Positions 50,566-61,216 of a stretch of DNA of 64,000 nt are shown here, piece by piece. The notes under the pieces are model-generated. The model was not told where the DNA came from and ran no database searches. It worked only from the letters and a program-made list of their open reading frames with translations. The position numbers were made by a program, and so were the translations under genes. The stretch is from Bin16 sp965206315. GTDB taxonomy: Bacteria > Chloroflexota > Dehalococcoidia > Lucifugimonadales > Australimonadaceae. The first letter of the stretch is position 1. Each line of letters opens with the position of its first letter. The stretch is from contig OZ242210.1 of NCBI GenBank assembly GCA_965206315.1, forward strand, positions 2,542,001 through 2,606,000. Reading direction: 5' to 3'.

Positions 50566-52260
50566 ATGGACTCGCCCAACGACAACGCCCCACCGCCGCT
50601 CACCGACGGGACGCACCGGGTGTCGACGAGCGGCGACGTTGAAGTGTCCACCTACCTCGGCATCGCCCAGGAGCGTGAGCAGGCACCCGGCGCGCGCCGG
50701 AGCATCGGCGAGTCCGAACCCCTGAAGCCCGAGGGCATCGCCGTCATCGACTACGGCTCGCAGTACAGCAGGCTCATCGCCCGCCGCGTCCGCGAGCAGA
50801 ACGTCTACTGTGAACTCATCTCCGCCACCGCTCCCCGTGCCGCTGTCGACGGCCTCGATCTGAAGGGCATCATCCTCTCCGGCGGACCTGCGTCCGTGTA
50901 TGGCGAGGGCGCTCCGCTGGCCCAGCCGTGGATATTCGAGAGCGGCGTCCCGGTGCTCGGCATCTGCTACGGCATGCAACTGCTCGCGCACCAGCTCGGC
51001 GGCAGCGTCATCCCGGCCACGGAGCGCGAGTACGGCTTCGCGGTCGTCCACAAGAACGACCCGAGCCCGCTCTTCGACGGGCTGGACGGTGAAACGGCCG
51101 TGTGGATGAGCCACGGCGACCGCATCGCCACGATGCCTCCCGGCTTCCGGGCCGTCGCCTACACGGAAAACTCCCCCATCGCGGCGATGGCGAACGACGC
51201 CGGCATGTACGGCATCCAGTTCCACCCGGAGGTCGCTCACACGCCCCAGGGCGCGGAGATCATCCGTAACTTCGCCTACAAGGTCTGCGGCGCGTCCGGC
51301 TCGTGGACGCCCGGCAATTTCGTCGCGGAGACCGTGCAGCGCATTCGCGAGCAGGTCGGCGACGGGCAGGTCATCTGCGCGCTCTCCGGCGGCGTGGACT
51401 CGGCGGTCACCGCGCGGCTCGTCCACGAGGCCATCGGCGACCAGCTGACGTGCATCTTCGTGAACAACGGCCTGCTGCGCCGCGAGGAGCCGGAGCGCGT
51501 GCGCGCCGTCTTCGAGCGCAACCTCGGCCTCAATCTCGTCTACGTGGACGCCACCGAGCGGTTCCTCTCCGCACTCGCCGGCGTGACCGACCCCGAGCAG
51601 AAGCGCAAGACCATCGGCGCGGAGTTCATCAACGTGTTCGAGGAGGAGGCCCGCACGATGGGCGCGGTGGACTTCCTGGCGCAGGGCACGCTCTACCCGG
51701 ACGTCATCGAGAGCGAGACCGCCGAGCACAGCGCGTCCCACAAGATCAAGACGCACCACAACGTCGGCGGGCTGCCGGAGCGTATGCAGCTGGACCTCGT
51801 CGAGCCGCTGCGCTACCTCTTCAAGGACGAGGTGCGTCTCGTCGGCGCGGAGCTCGGCCTGCCGCCGGAGATGATCAACCGCCAGCCGTTCCCCGGCCCC
51901 GGCCTCGCGATCCGCATCATCGGCGACGTGACGTACGACAAACTCGAAACCCTGCGCGCCGCCGACTGGATCGTAATGGACGAGATCAAGGGCGACGGCC
52001 TTTACGACCAACTGTGGCAGAGTTTCGCCGTCCTCACCGACACGCGCACCGTTGGCGTCATGGGCGACCTCCGCACCTATCAGCACGTCGTAGCACTCCG
52101 GGCGGTCACGAGCGAGGACGCGATGACCGCGGACTGGGCCCGCCTGCCCTACGAGACGCTCGCGCGCATCTCCAACCGCATCGTCAACGAGGTGCAGAGC
52201 GTGAACCGCGTCGTCTACGACATCACGAGCAAACCACCCGGCACCATCGAGTGGGAGTAG
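50566..52260 (+). CDS. guaA: GMP synthase (glutamine-hydrolysing)
   Basis: A 564-residue enzyme converting XMP to GMP. The glutaminase domain has GICYGMQLLAHQLGG (nucleophile Cys) and FHPEVAHTPQG; the ATP pyrophosphatase domain has LSGGVDSAVTARLVHEA; the C-terminal dimerisation domain ends DITSKPPGTIEWE. The first 55 residues before GIAVIDYGSQYS are an extension absent from typical GuaA; an internal GTG start could remove part of it. It opens the purine gene cluster. Confidence 0.95.
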   Translation: MDSPNDNAPPPLTDGTHRVSTSGDVEVSTYLGIAQEREQAPGARRSIGESEPLKPEGIAVIDYGSQYSRLIARRVREQNVYCELISATAPRAAVDGLDLKGIILSGGPASVYGEGAPLAQPWIFESGVPVLGICYGMQLLAHQLGGSVIPATEREYGFAVVHKNDPSPLFDGLDGETAVWMSHGDRIATMPPGFRAVAYTENSPIAAMANDAGMYGIQFHPEVAHTPQGAEIIRNFAYKVCGASGSWTPGNFVAETVQRIREQVGDGQVICALSGGVDSAVTARLVHEAIGDQLTCIFVNNGLLRREEPERVRAVFERNLGLNLVYVDATERFLSALAGVTDPEQKRKTIGAEFINVFEEEARTMGAVDFLAQGTLYPDVIESETAEHSASHKIKTHHNVGGLPERMQLDLVEPLRYLFKDEVRLVGAELGLPPEMINRQPFPGPGLAIRIIGDVTYDKLETLRAADWIVMDEIKGDGLYDQLWQSFAVLTDTRTVGVMGDLRTYQHVVALRAVTSEDAMTADWARLPYETLARISNRIVNEVQSVNRVVYDITSKPPGTIEWE

Positions 52261-52265
52261 GCGTC

Positions 52266-52460
52266 ATGGGCATCGTCAACGTCAGACGCGCCGTACGGAC
52301 GGTGTTCGGCGCCTTCGGCATCACGTTCATCATCGGCGGCCTGGCCATGGGCATCGCGGGTGAGTGGGACGTGCCGACCGTCCTGATCTCGATGGGCACC
52401 GGCATCGTCTGCCTCGTCATCGCGATCGTCATGCTGCGGCAATCGAGGAACAGGGAGTGA
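52266..52460 (+). CDS. Small two-helix membrane protein
   Basis: A 64-residue protein in the gap between guaA and purD, with two hydrophobic helices (about residues 12-30 and 37-56) and basic ends. Its stop overlaps the GTG start of purD by four bases (GTGA), which supports it being a real translated gene. No family is recognised. Confidence 0.6.
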   Translation: MGIVNVRRAVRTVFGAFGITFIIGGLAMGIAGEWDVPTVLISMGTGIVCLVIAIVMLRQSRNRE

Positions 52461-53722
52461 AGGTACTGGTCGTCGGAAGCGGCGCGCGTGAGCACGCCAT
52501 CCTCTGGAAACTCGCGCAGAGCCCCCGAAACCCTGAACTGTTCGCAGCGCCCGGCAACGCAGGCACCGCCGCCATCGCAACGAACCTCCCTATCGCCGTG
52601 ACCGACCTCGACGCACTCGTGGCCGCTGCCCACGAACACGGCATCGATCTCACCATCGTCGGCCCCGAACTACCGCTCACCATCGGGATCGTGGACCGCT
52701 TCCAGGGGGAAGGCCTGCGCATCTTCGGGCCAACGCAGGCCGCCGCCCGCATCGAGGGCAGTAAGTCGTTCGCCCGGCACATCATGCGCGCCGCAGGGGC
52801 GCCGACGCCCGCATTCGAGGTCTTCGACGACGCAGCTGCCGCGCGGGAGTACGTGCGCTCGCAGGGAGCGCCCATCGTCATCAAGGCGGACGGCCTCGCC
52901 TCCGGTAAGGGTGTGGTCGTCGCGCAGACCGTCGACGAGGCGCTCGAAGCCGTCGACGATGCGATGGAGAAGCGCGCGTTCGGGGCGTCCGGTGAGCGCG
53001 TCGTCATCGAGCAGTGCCTTGTGGGGCAGGAGCTCAGCGTCTTCTGCTTCACGGACGGTGCGTACGTGACACCGCTCGCGCCTGCGTGCGACTACAAGCG
53101 CGTATTCGACGGCGACCAGGGCCCGAACACCGGCGGGATGGGCGGCTACAGCCCGCCCCCGTGGTGGGACGCCGCGATGGAGCAGCAGATACGCGAGACG
53201 TGCATCGAGCCAGTCATCCGCGAGATGGCGCGCCAGGGGTCGCCGTTCACCGGCGTCCTCTACGGCGGGCTGATGCTCACCGACGGCGGACCGTTCATCA
53301 TCGAGTTCAACGCCCGCCTCGGCGACCCGGAGGCGCAGCTCATACTGCCAAGGATGGAGAACGACCTGCTGGATGTCGTCGAGGCGGCGTTGGGCGGTTC
53401 GCTGCCGTCGATCGACCTGCGCTGGAGCGACGCGTGCGCGGTCGGGGTCGTGCTCGTTCCCGGCGGCTACCCCGGTCCGCATGAAACAGGCAAGCGCATC
53501 GAGGGGCTGGCAAAGGCCGAACAAGAGGCGCTCATCTTCCACGCGGGCACCGCCCATGCCGAAAGTGGCGGTTTCGCCACGGGCGGTTCGCGGACGATGA
53601 CGCTCGTGGGTCGTAGCGCGACGATGACCGAGGCCCGCGCTCGCGCCTACGCGGCGGCGGACACGATAACGTTCGAGGGAAAGCACTATCGTACGGACAT
53701 CGCGTCGTTCGCAGCGGCGTGA
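52457..53722 (+). CDS. purD: Phosphoribosylamine-glycine ligase (GAR synthetase)
   Basis: A 421-residue ATP-grasp enzyme, second step of purine synthesis. It starts VKVLVVGSGAREHAILWKL with GTG 52457. The ATP-grasp motifs are IKADGLASGKGVVVA, FDGDQGPNTGGMGGYSP and LYGGLMLTDGGPFIIEFNARLGDPEAQ (metal ligands E, N). It is coupled to the small membrane protein upstream. Confidence 0.97.
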   Translation: MKVLVVGSGAREHAILWKLAQSPRNPELFAAPGNAGTAAIATNLPIAVTDLDALVAAAHEHGIDLTIVGPELPLTIGIVDRFQGEGLRIFGPTQAAARIEGSKSFARHIMRAAGAPTPAFEVFDDAAAAREYVRSQGAPIVIKADGLASGKGVVVAQTVDEALEAVDDAMEKRAFGASGERVVIEQCLVGQELSVFCFTDGAYVTPLAPACDYKRVFDGDQGPNTGGMGGYSPPPWWDAAMEQQIRETCIEPVIREMARQGSPFTGVLYGGLMLTDGGPFIIEFNARLGDPEAQLILPRMENDLLDVVEAALGGSLPSIDLRWSDACAVGVVLVPGGYPGPHETGKRIEGLAKAEQEALIFHAGTAHAESGGFATGGSRTMTLVGRSATMTEARARAYAAADTITFEGKHYRTDIASFAAA

Positions 53723-53777
53723 GGCGGGCGTGATAGATTACTGATTCCAGTCCCCAAACCACTCGAGGAGAAGTCCC

Positions 53778-54236
53778 GTGCCACAGGTAGGCATCATCGT
53801 TGGAAGCGCAACCGACCAGCCCGTGATGGAAGACACGCTCAAGACGCTCACCGACCTCGGCGTCGAGGCCGAGCTCATCGTCGCGTCGGCCCATCGGAAC
53901 CCGAAGAAGGTACAGGAGTACGTGGAGAACGCCCCGAGCACCGGCGTCGAGGTGTTCGTCGCGGCAGCCGGAGGCGCGGCTGCGCTGCCCGGCGTCGTCG
54001 CCTCGCACACCACCCTGCCCGTCATCGGCGTACCGATAGCGTCGAGCGAGCTCGGGGGCGTCGACGCGCTCTACTCCATCGTGCAGATGCCGCCCGGCAT
54101 ACCCGTCGCAACGGTGGCCGTCGGGGCGTGGGGCGCACGCAACGCGGCCCTGCTGGCGGCCGAGGTCCTGGGCATCAAATATGCTAAAATCCGAGATGCG
54201 GTGGAGCAGTACCGCGAGCGGCTCCGCCAGCGATGA
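53778..54236 (+). CDS. purE: N5-carboxyaminoimidazole ribonucleotide mutase
   Basis: A 152-residue PurE with GTG start and GAGGAG upstream. The active site is GSATDQPVMEDTLKTL, SAHRNPKKVQEYV and AAAGGAAALPGVVASH, with the catalytic His in the SAHR motif. No purK gene is adjacent. It moves a carboxyl group on the imidazole ring. The next gene starts 26 bases after its stop. Confidence 0.94.
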   Translation: MPQVGIIVGSATDQPVMEDTLKTLTDLGVEAELIVASAHRNPKKVQEYVENAPSTGVEVFVAAAGGAAALPGVVASHTTLPVIGVPIASSELGGVDALYSIVQMPPGIPVATVAVGAWGARNAALLAAEVLGIKYAKIRDAVEQYRERLRQR

Positions 54237-54261
54237 ACGAGGCACCGCAACGCCCCGCCGA

Positions 54262-54923
54262 ATGATCATCCTCTGCGATTTCGACGACACCGCCGCCGTT
54301 CAGAACGTCGGCCAGATGTTGCTGGAGCGCTTCCAGCCGGACGTGTCGCAACCCGGAATCGTCCACTGGCGCGACGTGAGCAAGCGGCGCGCCGACGGCG
54401 AGATATCGCTGGCCGAGTACCAGGAGATCGCGTTCCGCCAGATGAGCGCTACGGTCGAGGAGCAGACGGACTACGTCCGTTCCAACGCGCAACTGCGCCC
54501 CGGCTTTGCCGAACTCGCGGCCTACTGCGCGGAGCACGGCATACGCTTGGCCGTCGCGAGTCACGGGCTCGACTACTACGTCCAAGCGCTCTTCGACGAG
54601 CACGGCGTTGACGTGGAATCGCACACGGTGTGCACGCACGGCGCCGACGCCAAGACGTACGAGTACACCTTCGCGGACCAGTCGTGCGCATGGTGGCCGG
54701 GCAACTGCAAGTGCATGGCGCTGGAGCGCTCCCGCAGCAACGGCGAGCACGTCGTCTACGTGGGCGACGGTGTCTCGGACGCCTGCCCCGCTGCACGCGC
54801 CGACATGGTCTTCGCCCGCGAACCCCTTGCGGGCATCTGCCGCGAACGCGGCATCACCTACCGGGAGCTTCCCGACTTCTTCCCCGTGTTGGAGTACGCT
54901 CGAACGCACGCGCAGGCCAGGAC

Positions 54924-54927
<4 letters not shown>
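54262..54927 (+). CDS. HAD superfamily phosphatase (MtnX/SerB-like)
   Basis: A 221-residue HAD hydrolase. Motif I is ILCDFDDTAAVQNVG (nucleophile Asp in DFDDT), motif II VASHG, motif III a Lys in the ADAKTYEYTF region, and motif IV VYVGDGVSDACPAARAD. A cap segment with three cysteines (SCAWWPGNCKC) is unusual and could bind metal. It overlaps purB by four bases, within the purine cluster, so a phosphatase acting on a purine-pathway phosphate, or a salvage reaction, is suggested. The substrate is not known. Confidence 0.75.
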
Positions 54928-56244
<1,317 letters not shown>

Positions 56245-56258
<14 letters not shown>

Positions 56259-57147
56259 AACGCCACTACCCGACCGGCTCTACCGCGGCAAGGTGCGCGA
56301 CACCTACGACCTCGGCGACGGACTGCTGCTCATGGTCGCCACCGACCGCATCTCCGCGTTCGACGTCGTGCTGCCCACCGCCATCCCCGACAAGGGCCGC
56401 GTGCTGTCGCTGATGTCGAAGTTCTGGTTCGACCAGACGCGGCACATCGTGCCGAACCATTTCATCGGGCTCGCGGAGGACAAGGACCAGTTGGGCGACC
56501 TTGCCGAGCATCCGTTGCTGCAGGACCTCGCACCGGAGATCGCGCAGCAGGCGATGGTCGTGAAGCGCGCCGAGCGCATCGATGCCGAGTGCGTCGTACG
56601 CGCGTACCTCACCGGCTCCGCGCTCGTCGACTATAACGCGACCGGCACGATGTTCGGCGTCCCGATGGCGCCCGGCCTCGTGGACGGCAGCAGGCTCCCC
56701 GAGCTCATGTTCACGCCCACCACGAAGGCGGAGATCGGCCACGACGAACCGCTCAACGCCGAGGAGATGGCCGATCTCGTCGGCGCGGACATGGCGACGA
56801 CGCTCCGCGACCTCTCGTTCGCCGTCTTCCAGCACGCCCACGACGTCGCCGCCGAGCGCGGCATCATCATCGCCGACACCAAGTTCGAGTTCGGGATGCG
56901 CGACGGCGAGGTCATCCTCATCGACGAGGTGCTCACGCCCGACTCCAGCCGGTTCTGGGACGCGAGCGGGTGGAACCCCGGCAAGTCGCAACCCAACTAC
57001 GACAAGCAGTTCGTCCGCGACTGGCTCCTCACCCAGAGGGACTGGGACCGCACGCCGCCCGCGCCTGCCCTGCCGGACGACGTTGTAGAGAAGACGACGG
57101 AGCGCTACTGGGAGGCCTACCGGAAGCTTACCGGCCAGGCCGCGTGA
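56245..57147 (+). CDS. purC: SAICAR synthetase
   Basis: A 300-residue enzyme adding aspartate to CAIR. Motifs are YRGKVRDTYDLGDGLLLMVATDRISAFD split across residues 13-40, VVRAYLTGSALVDY, and EFGMRDGEVILIDEVLTPDSSRFWDA. It overlaps the end of purB, indicating translational coupling. It is longer than the short E. coli form (about 237), and similar to the larger bacterial form. Confidence 0.95.
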
Positions 57148-57186
57148 CACGCCCCGAACCATCACCACACCTGAAGGACATCCCAC

Positions 57187-57885
57187 TTGGCAGACGAGGA
57201 CCAGCAGCAACCCGCCGCGCAGCCTGCGCAACCCACCCGCCCCGCCCCCGACCGCAGGGGTCCCTCACGCCGTACCACGGCACGCCAGGAGCGCCGTCAG
57301 CGTTCCCAGGCGAAGCGGGCACGTAAGCGCCGTTTCTTCATGGCGGGCGGCCTCATCATCGCGCTGGCCCTCATCACGGGGCTCGCCCTGCCTTCGTTCG
57401 GAGTCACGCCGACTCCTGTTGAACCGGAAACGCGGGACGTCGCGGGAACACAGCTCGCCATCCAGGAGGGCGACCTGCTGGAACCCGGTGAGACGGCCGA
57501 GTACGATACGTCGCCGCCGACGTCCGGCCCCAGCTGGGCTGAGGCAGCCGCCTGGGGCGTTCACGGGGAGCAGGTGGCTGACGAGGCCGTGGTCCGCAAC
57601 CTCCGCAACGGCGCGGTCGTGTTCAACTACCAGCTCGCCAGCGGCTCGCAGCGCGCGGAGCTGCAGGCGTTCGTCGAATCGCTGCCCGGTTTCCCGGACT
57701 GCTATGTGCTGCACCCGCACGCCAACGTCGACGAAGGCGAGATCGAACTGACGGCATGGGGCTGGCTGGACAGCGTAACGCCCAGCGAGACCGGCGCCAT
57801 GCGCGACTTCGTCGACGACCATCGCGCCAACGGCCCGGACTCCGAGTCCCGCGGCGAGTCCTGCGGCTCGGGAAGCGGCGCGTGA
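57187..57885 (+). CDS. DUF3105 membrane-anchored protein
   Basis: A 232-residue protein with TTG start. A basic, disordered N-terminus (about 1-48) is followed by one membrane helix at about 49-68 and an outward DUF3105 domain: YDTSPPTSGPSWAEAAAWGVH, VVRNLRNGAVVFNYQL, and the His-containing YVLHPHANVDEGEIELTAWG. The conserved His residues suggest metal or cofactor binding. Function is unknown. It ends overlapping purS. Confidence 0.78.
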   Translation: MADEDQQQPAAQPAQPTRPAPDRRGPSRRTTARQERRQRSQAKRARKRRFFMAGGLIIALALITGLALPSFGVTPTPVEPETRDVAGTQLAIQEGDLLEPGETAEYDTSPPTSGPSWAEAAAWGVHGEQVADEAVVRNLRNGAVVFNYQLASGSQRAELQAFVESLPGFPDCYVLHPHANVDEGEIELTAWGWLDSVTPSETGAMRDFVDDHRANGPDSESRGESCGSGSGA

Positions 57886-58136
57886 TGCGCTTCACCGCGC
57901 GCATCCAGGTGATGCTCAAACCTGCCGTCAACGACCCGCAGGGCAACGCCGTGCTCGGCAGCCTGCACTCGCTCGGGTTCGACAGCGTGCGCGACGTACG
58001 GGTCGGCAAGATGCTCACGCTGGATGTCGAAGCGCCCGACGAATCGATCGCCCACCGCGACGTGCACGAGATGTGCGACAAGCTCCTCGCCAACCCTGTC
58101 ATCGAGGCCTACGAGGCGGAGATCAGGCTGGCGTAG
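57885..58136 (+). CDS. purS: Phosphoribosylformylglycinamidine synthase subunit PurS
   Basis: An 83-residue ferredoxin-like subunit that bridges PurQ and PurL. MRFTARIQVMLKPAVNDPQGNAV, GFDSVRDVRVGKMLTLDV and the C-terminal NPVIEAYEAEIRLA are typical. GTG 57882 is an alternative start in the overlap with DUF3105. purQ and purL are not in the window, which is unusual because they normally follow directly; convergent hisB lies 49 bases on. Confidence 0.88.
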   Translation: MRFTARIQVMLKPAVNDPQGNAVLGSLHSLGFDSVRDVRVGKMLTLDVEAPDESIAHRDVHEMCDKLLANPVIEAYEAEIRLA

Positions 58137-58185
58137 TTACGTTCCCCTGACAACCCTGCCCAACAGAAAACGGCGAGGCAACGCT

Positions 58186-58785
58186 CTACCCGATGACGCC
58201 CTTGGTGCTCGGGGTGCTGCTGCCCGCGCGGGGGTCGACCTCGACGGCGTCGCGCAGCGCCTTGGCAAGCCCTTTGAACGACGCCTCGACCTTGTGGTGC
58301 GCGTTGACACCGTGCAGGACGTGCACGTGCAGGGTGATGCGCGCCTCCACAGCGAACGACTCCAGGAAGTGGCGCACGAGGTCGCCCGGCAGGTCGGCGA
58401 TGGTCGTGCCGCTGACGCCGAGGTCGACGACCGCGTAGCCGCGCCCGCTGATGTCCAGCGCGACGCGCGCCAGTGTCTCGTCGAGCGGTGTGAGGGCGTG
58501 GCCCATACGGCGGATGCCCGCGCCGCTGCCGATGGCGTCGGCGAACGCACGCCCGAGCGCGATGCCGCAGTCCTCGACGGTGTGGTGCCAGCCGGTCAGG
58601 GCACTGTCGCCGGCAGCCTCGATGTCGAGGTCGAACAGGCCGTGGCGGGAGAGCTGGTTCAGCAGGTGGTCCAGCATCCCGTTGCCGGTTGCGATGTTCC
58701 CCTGCCCTGTGCCGTCCAGCCCGATAGTGACCGATACGGACGTTTCGCCCGTGGCCCTGCTGTATGTTCCGATGCGGTCCGTCAT
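58186..58785 (-). CDS. hisB: Imidazoleglycerol-phosphate dehydratase
   Basis: A 199-residue monofunctional dehydratase. Metal motifs are GMLDHLLNQLSRHG, GWHHTVEDCGIALG, HVLHGVNAHHKVEASFKGLA and the DLGVS region. It is the last gene of the minus-strand histidine unit, overlapping hisC by four bases. Confidence 0.96.
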   Translation of the reverse strand: MTDRIGTYSRATGETSVSVTIGLDGTGQGNIATGNGMLDHLLNQLSRHGLFDLDIEAAGDSALTGWHHTVEDCGIALGRAFADAIGSGAGIRRMGHALTPLDETLARVALDISGRGYAVVDLGVSGTTIADLPGDLVRHFLESFAVEARITLHVHVLHGVNAHHKVEASFKGLAKALRDAVEVDPRAGSSTPSTKGVIG

Positions 58786-59882
58786 GCTGTCTGCTGCAAC
58801 GCTGCGCGCAGCGCCTCGATGAAACGCCCGGTCTGTTCCGGCGTTCCGACGCTGACGCGCAGGTAATCGGCAAGTTTGCCGCGTGAGTAGTATCGCACCG
58901 ACACACCGCGGTCGGCGAGCGCGTCGTAGACCACCCTGCCCCGTCCTTCCGGCAGGCGGCAGAGGATGAAGTTTGCGTCCGACGGCATCGGCTCGACCCC
59001 GCGCATCTCCGCGAGCAACCCGGCCATCTGTTCGCGTTCCTGCACGATGAGCCGCGCTCGCTCGTCCAGTATCTCTGCATCCTCAAGGGACGCCAAAAGG
59101 GCCGCCTCCGCCACCTGGGATACGTTGTACGGCGGCTTGCCGCGCATCAGCACCTCGGCCATTTCTTCGTTCATGATGCCGTAGCCGGCCCGGAGGCCGG
59201 CGAGTCCGGCCCACTTGCTCATCGTCCGCAGCACGACGAGGTTCGGGTGCGTGTCCACGAGCGGCAACACGCTCCGCCCCGCGAACTCGGCGTACGCCTC
59301 GTCCACGATGACGAGGCAGTCTGCGCTGAGCAACCGCTCGACGTCTTCGACCGGCGTGCTGTTGCCGGAAGGGTTGTTCGGTGACGCGAGCACGATGAGT
59401 TTCGCGCCTTCCGCCGCAGCGAGCATGCCAGCCACGTCGATGTCGAAATGCTCGTCGCGCTCGACCTCCACGATGGTGCCGCCGCAGATATTCGCCGTCA
59501 CGTCGTACATCCCGAACGTCGGCGGGGCGTTCACGACCACGTCACCCGGTTCGAGCGTCGCGCGGAAGACGAGGTCAATGATCTCGTCGCTGCCGTTCCC
59601 GACGACGATCTGCTCCAGCCTGGCGCCGGTGTAGCGAGAGAGCGCCCGCCGCATCGCGACCTGCGCCGGGTCCGGGTAGATGTGCGCCCGCGCCGAGTGG
59701 TTCAACGCCTCCAGCGCCTTCGGTGACGGCCCGTACGGGTTCTCGTTCGCGTTCAGCTTGACGACCTCGGCTTCCGTGACGCCGCCGCGTTCCGCGAGCG
59801 ACTCCGGCGGCTCCGCCGCCTCGTACGGGTCGAGGTTGCGCCAGTGTGGCTGCACAAAATCGAGTACGTTCCGGCGCGTCAT
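58782..59882 (-). CDS. hisC: Histidinol-phosphate aminotransferase
   Basis: A 366-residue class I/II pyridoxal phosphate aminotransferase. Landmarks are LNANENPYGPSPKALEAL at about 43, VVGNGSDEIIDLVFRA, VIVDEAYAEFAG, and the PLP lysine in RTMSKWAGLAGLRAGY. It converts imidazoleacetol phosphate to histidinol phosphate. It overlaps hisD and hisB by four bases each. Confidence 0.93.
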   Translation of the reverse strand: MTRRNVLDFVQPHWRNLDPYEAAEPPESLAERGGVTEAEVVKLNANENPYGPSPKALEALNHSARAHIYPDPAQVAMRRALSRYTGARLEQIVVGNGSDEIIDLVFRATLEPGDVVVNAPPTFGMYDVTANICGGTIVEVERDEHFDIDVAGMLAAAEGAKLIVLASPNNPSGNSTPVEDVERLLSADCLVIVDEAYAEFAGRSVLPLVDTHPNLVVLRTMSKWAGLAGLRAGYGIMNEEMAEVLMRGKPPYNVSQVAEAALLASLEDAEILDERARLIVQEREQMAGLLAEMRGVEPMPSDANFILCRLPEGRGRVVYDALADRGVSVRYYSRGKLADYLRVSVGTPEQTGRFIEALRAALQQTA

Positions 59883-61216
59883 GGGCGCCTCCTTCCGGAC
59901 GGTTGCCCTGCACCTTCCAGCCGCAGCTCCGCGGCACGGGCGTGTGCCGTAAGTCCTTCCGCTCGCGCCAGTGCCGACGCCGCAGGACCGATCTCGCGTG
60001 CCGTCTCGGCAGAGAGACCGACCACCGGGACGTGCTTGAGGAAGGTGTGTACGCCGAGGCTCGACGCGAAGCGCGCCGTCGCGCCCGTCGGCATGACGTG
60101 GCTCGGCCCTGCCGCATAGTCACCCATCACTTCGGGCGACGTCTCACCGACGAAGATGCCGCCCGCGTTGCGTATCAGCCCGACGCAGGCGTGCGGGTCT
60201 GCCGTGAGCAGGCAGAGGTGCTCCGGCGCAAAGGCGTTGGCGATCGCTGCCGCCTCCTCGATGCTGTCCACCACGACGATCGTTCCCTGCCGCGCCAGCG
60301 CCTCGCGTGCGATGGGTTCTCGATCGAGCAGCGCAACCTGGCGCTCCAGCTCACGCTCGACCGCGTCTGCAACGACCTCGCTCGTCGTTACGAGCACGGG
60401 CGAGGCGAGCTCGTCGTGCTCCGCCTGCGCCAGCAGGTCGGCGGCCACGACCTCCGGGGTAGCGGTGTCGTCGGCGATGACGAGCGTTTCGGTCGGGCCG
60501 TAGAGGCCGTCGATGTCCACGTGGCCGTAGACCAGCCGCTTGGCGATGGAGACGAACACGTTGCCGGGGCCGCATATCTTGTCGACCTGCGGGACGCTCT
60601 CCGTTCCGAACGCCATCGCGGCTATCGCCTGCGCTCCGCCGATGCCGAACAGCCGGTCGACCCCTGCGGCGAGCGCCGCGGCGAGCGTCACCGGCGACGG
60701 GTCCGGCGTGCAGACGATGACCTCCGATACGCCGGCCACCTTCGCGGGTATCGCCGACATCAGCACCGTCGAGGGGTACGCGGCAGAACCGCCGGGGACG
60801 TAGAGACCCACGCGCTCGATGGCGACGCTCCGCAGTCCGTAGCCCGCGTCAGCGTCGTCCCACGCACGTGGCATCGCGGCTTGGTGGTAGGCACGTATCC
60901 GCCCCGCCGCAACCGCGAGCGCTTCCTCCAACTCGGCGCCGGTGGTGCGAGTGGCGTCCTCCCACGCGCTGCGCGGGACCTCAAGTACATCCAGGTCCGC
61001 GCCGTCAATCCGGTTGGCGTAGTCCCCGACAGCAGCATCGCCGCTTGCTCGCACGTCCGCAAGAATGCGCTCCACCGCCTGCGTCGCCGTGAGCGGCTCC
61101 CCGAACAACGCCTCGGTGCGCGCAGCCGACGCAGGCGTCAGCTCCGGTTCCTCGTAGCCCGGACGCCGCGTCAGCGCAGCAAGGCCTGCGTCGATGCCGC
61201 GCAGCACGCGCATCAC
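59879..61216 (-). CDS. hisD: Histidinol dehydrogenase
   Basis: A 445-residue zinc enzyme oxidising histidinol to histidine in two steps. Motifs are GLYVPGGSAAYPSTVLMSAIPAKVAG in the Rossmann half, GIGGAQAIAAMAFGTE, QAEHDELASPVLVTTS (zinc and catalytic residues), and the C-terminal FVGETSPEVMGDYAAGPSHVMPT. It starts with GTG 61216 or ATG 61213, both overlapping the hisG stop. Confidence 0.96.
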   Translation of the reverse strand: MMRVLRGIDAGLAALTRRPGYEEPELTPASAARTEALFGEPLTATQAVERILADVRASGDAAVGDYANRIDGADLDVLEVPRSAWEDATRTTGAELEEALAVAAGRIRAYHQAAMPRAWDDADAGYGLRSVAIERVGLYVPGGSAAYPSTVLMSAIPAKVAGVSEVIVCTPDPSPVTLAAALAAGVDRLFGIGGAQAIAAMAFGTESVPQVDKICGPGNVFVSIAKRLVYGHVDIDGLYGPTETLVIADDTATPEVVAADLLAQAEHDELASPVLVTTSEVVADAVERELERQVALLDREPIAREALARQGTIVVVDSIEEAAAIANAFAPEHLCLLTADPHACVGLIRNAGGIFVGETSPEVMGDYAAGPSHVMPTGATARFASSLGVHTFLKHVPVVGLSAETAREIGPAASALARAEGLTAHARAAELRLEGAGQPSGRRRP

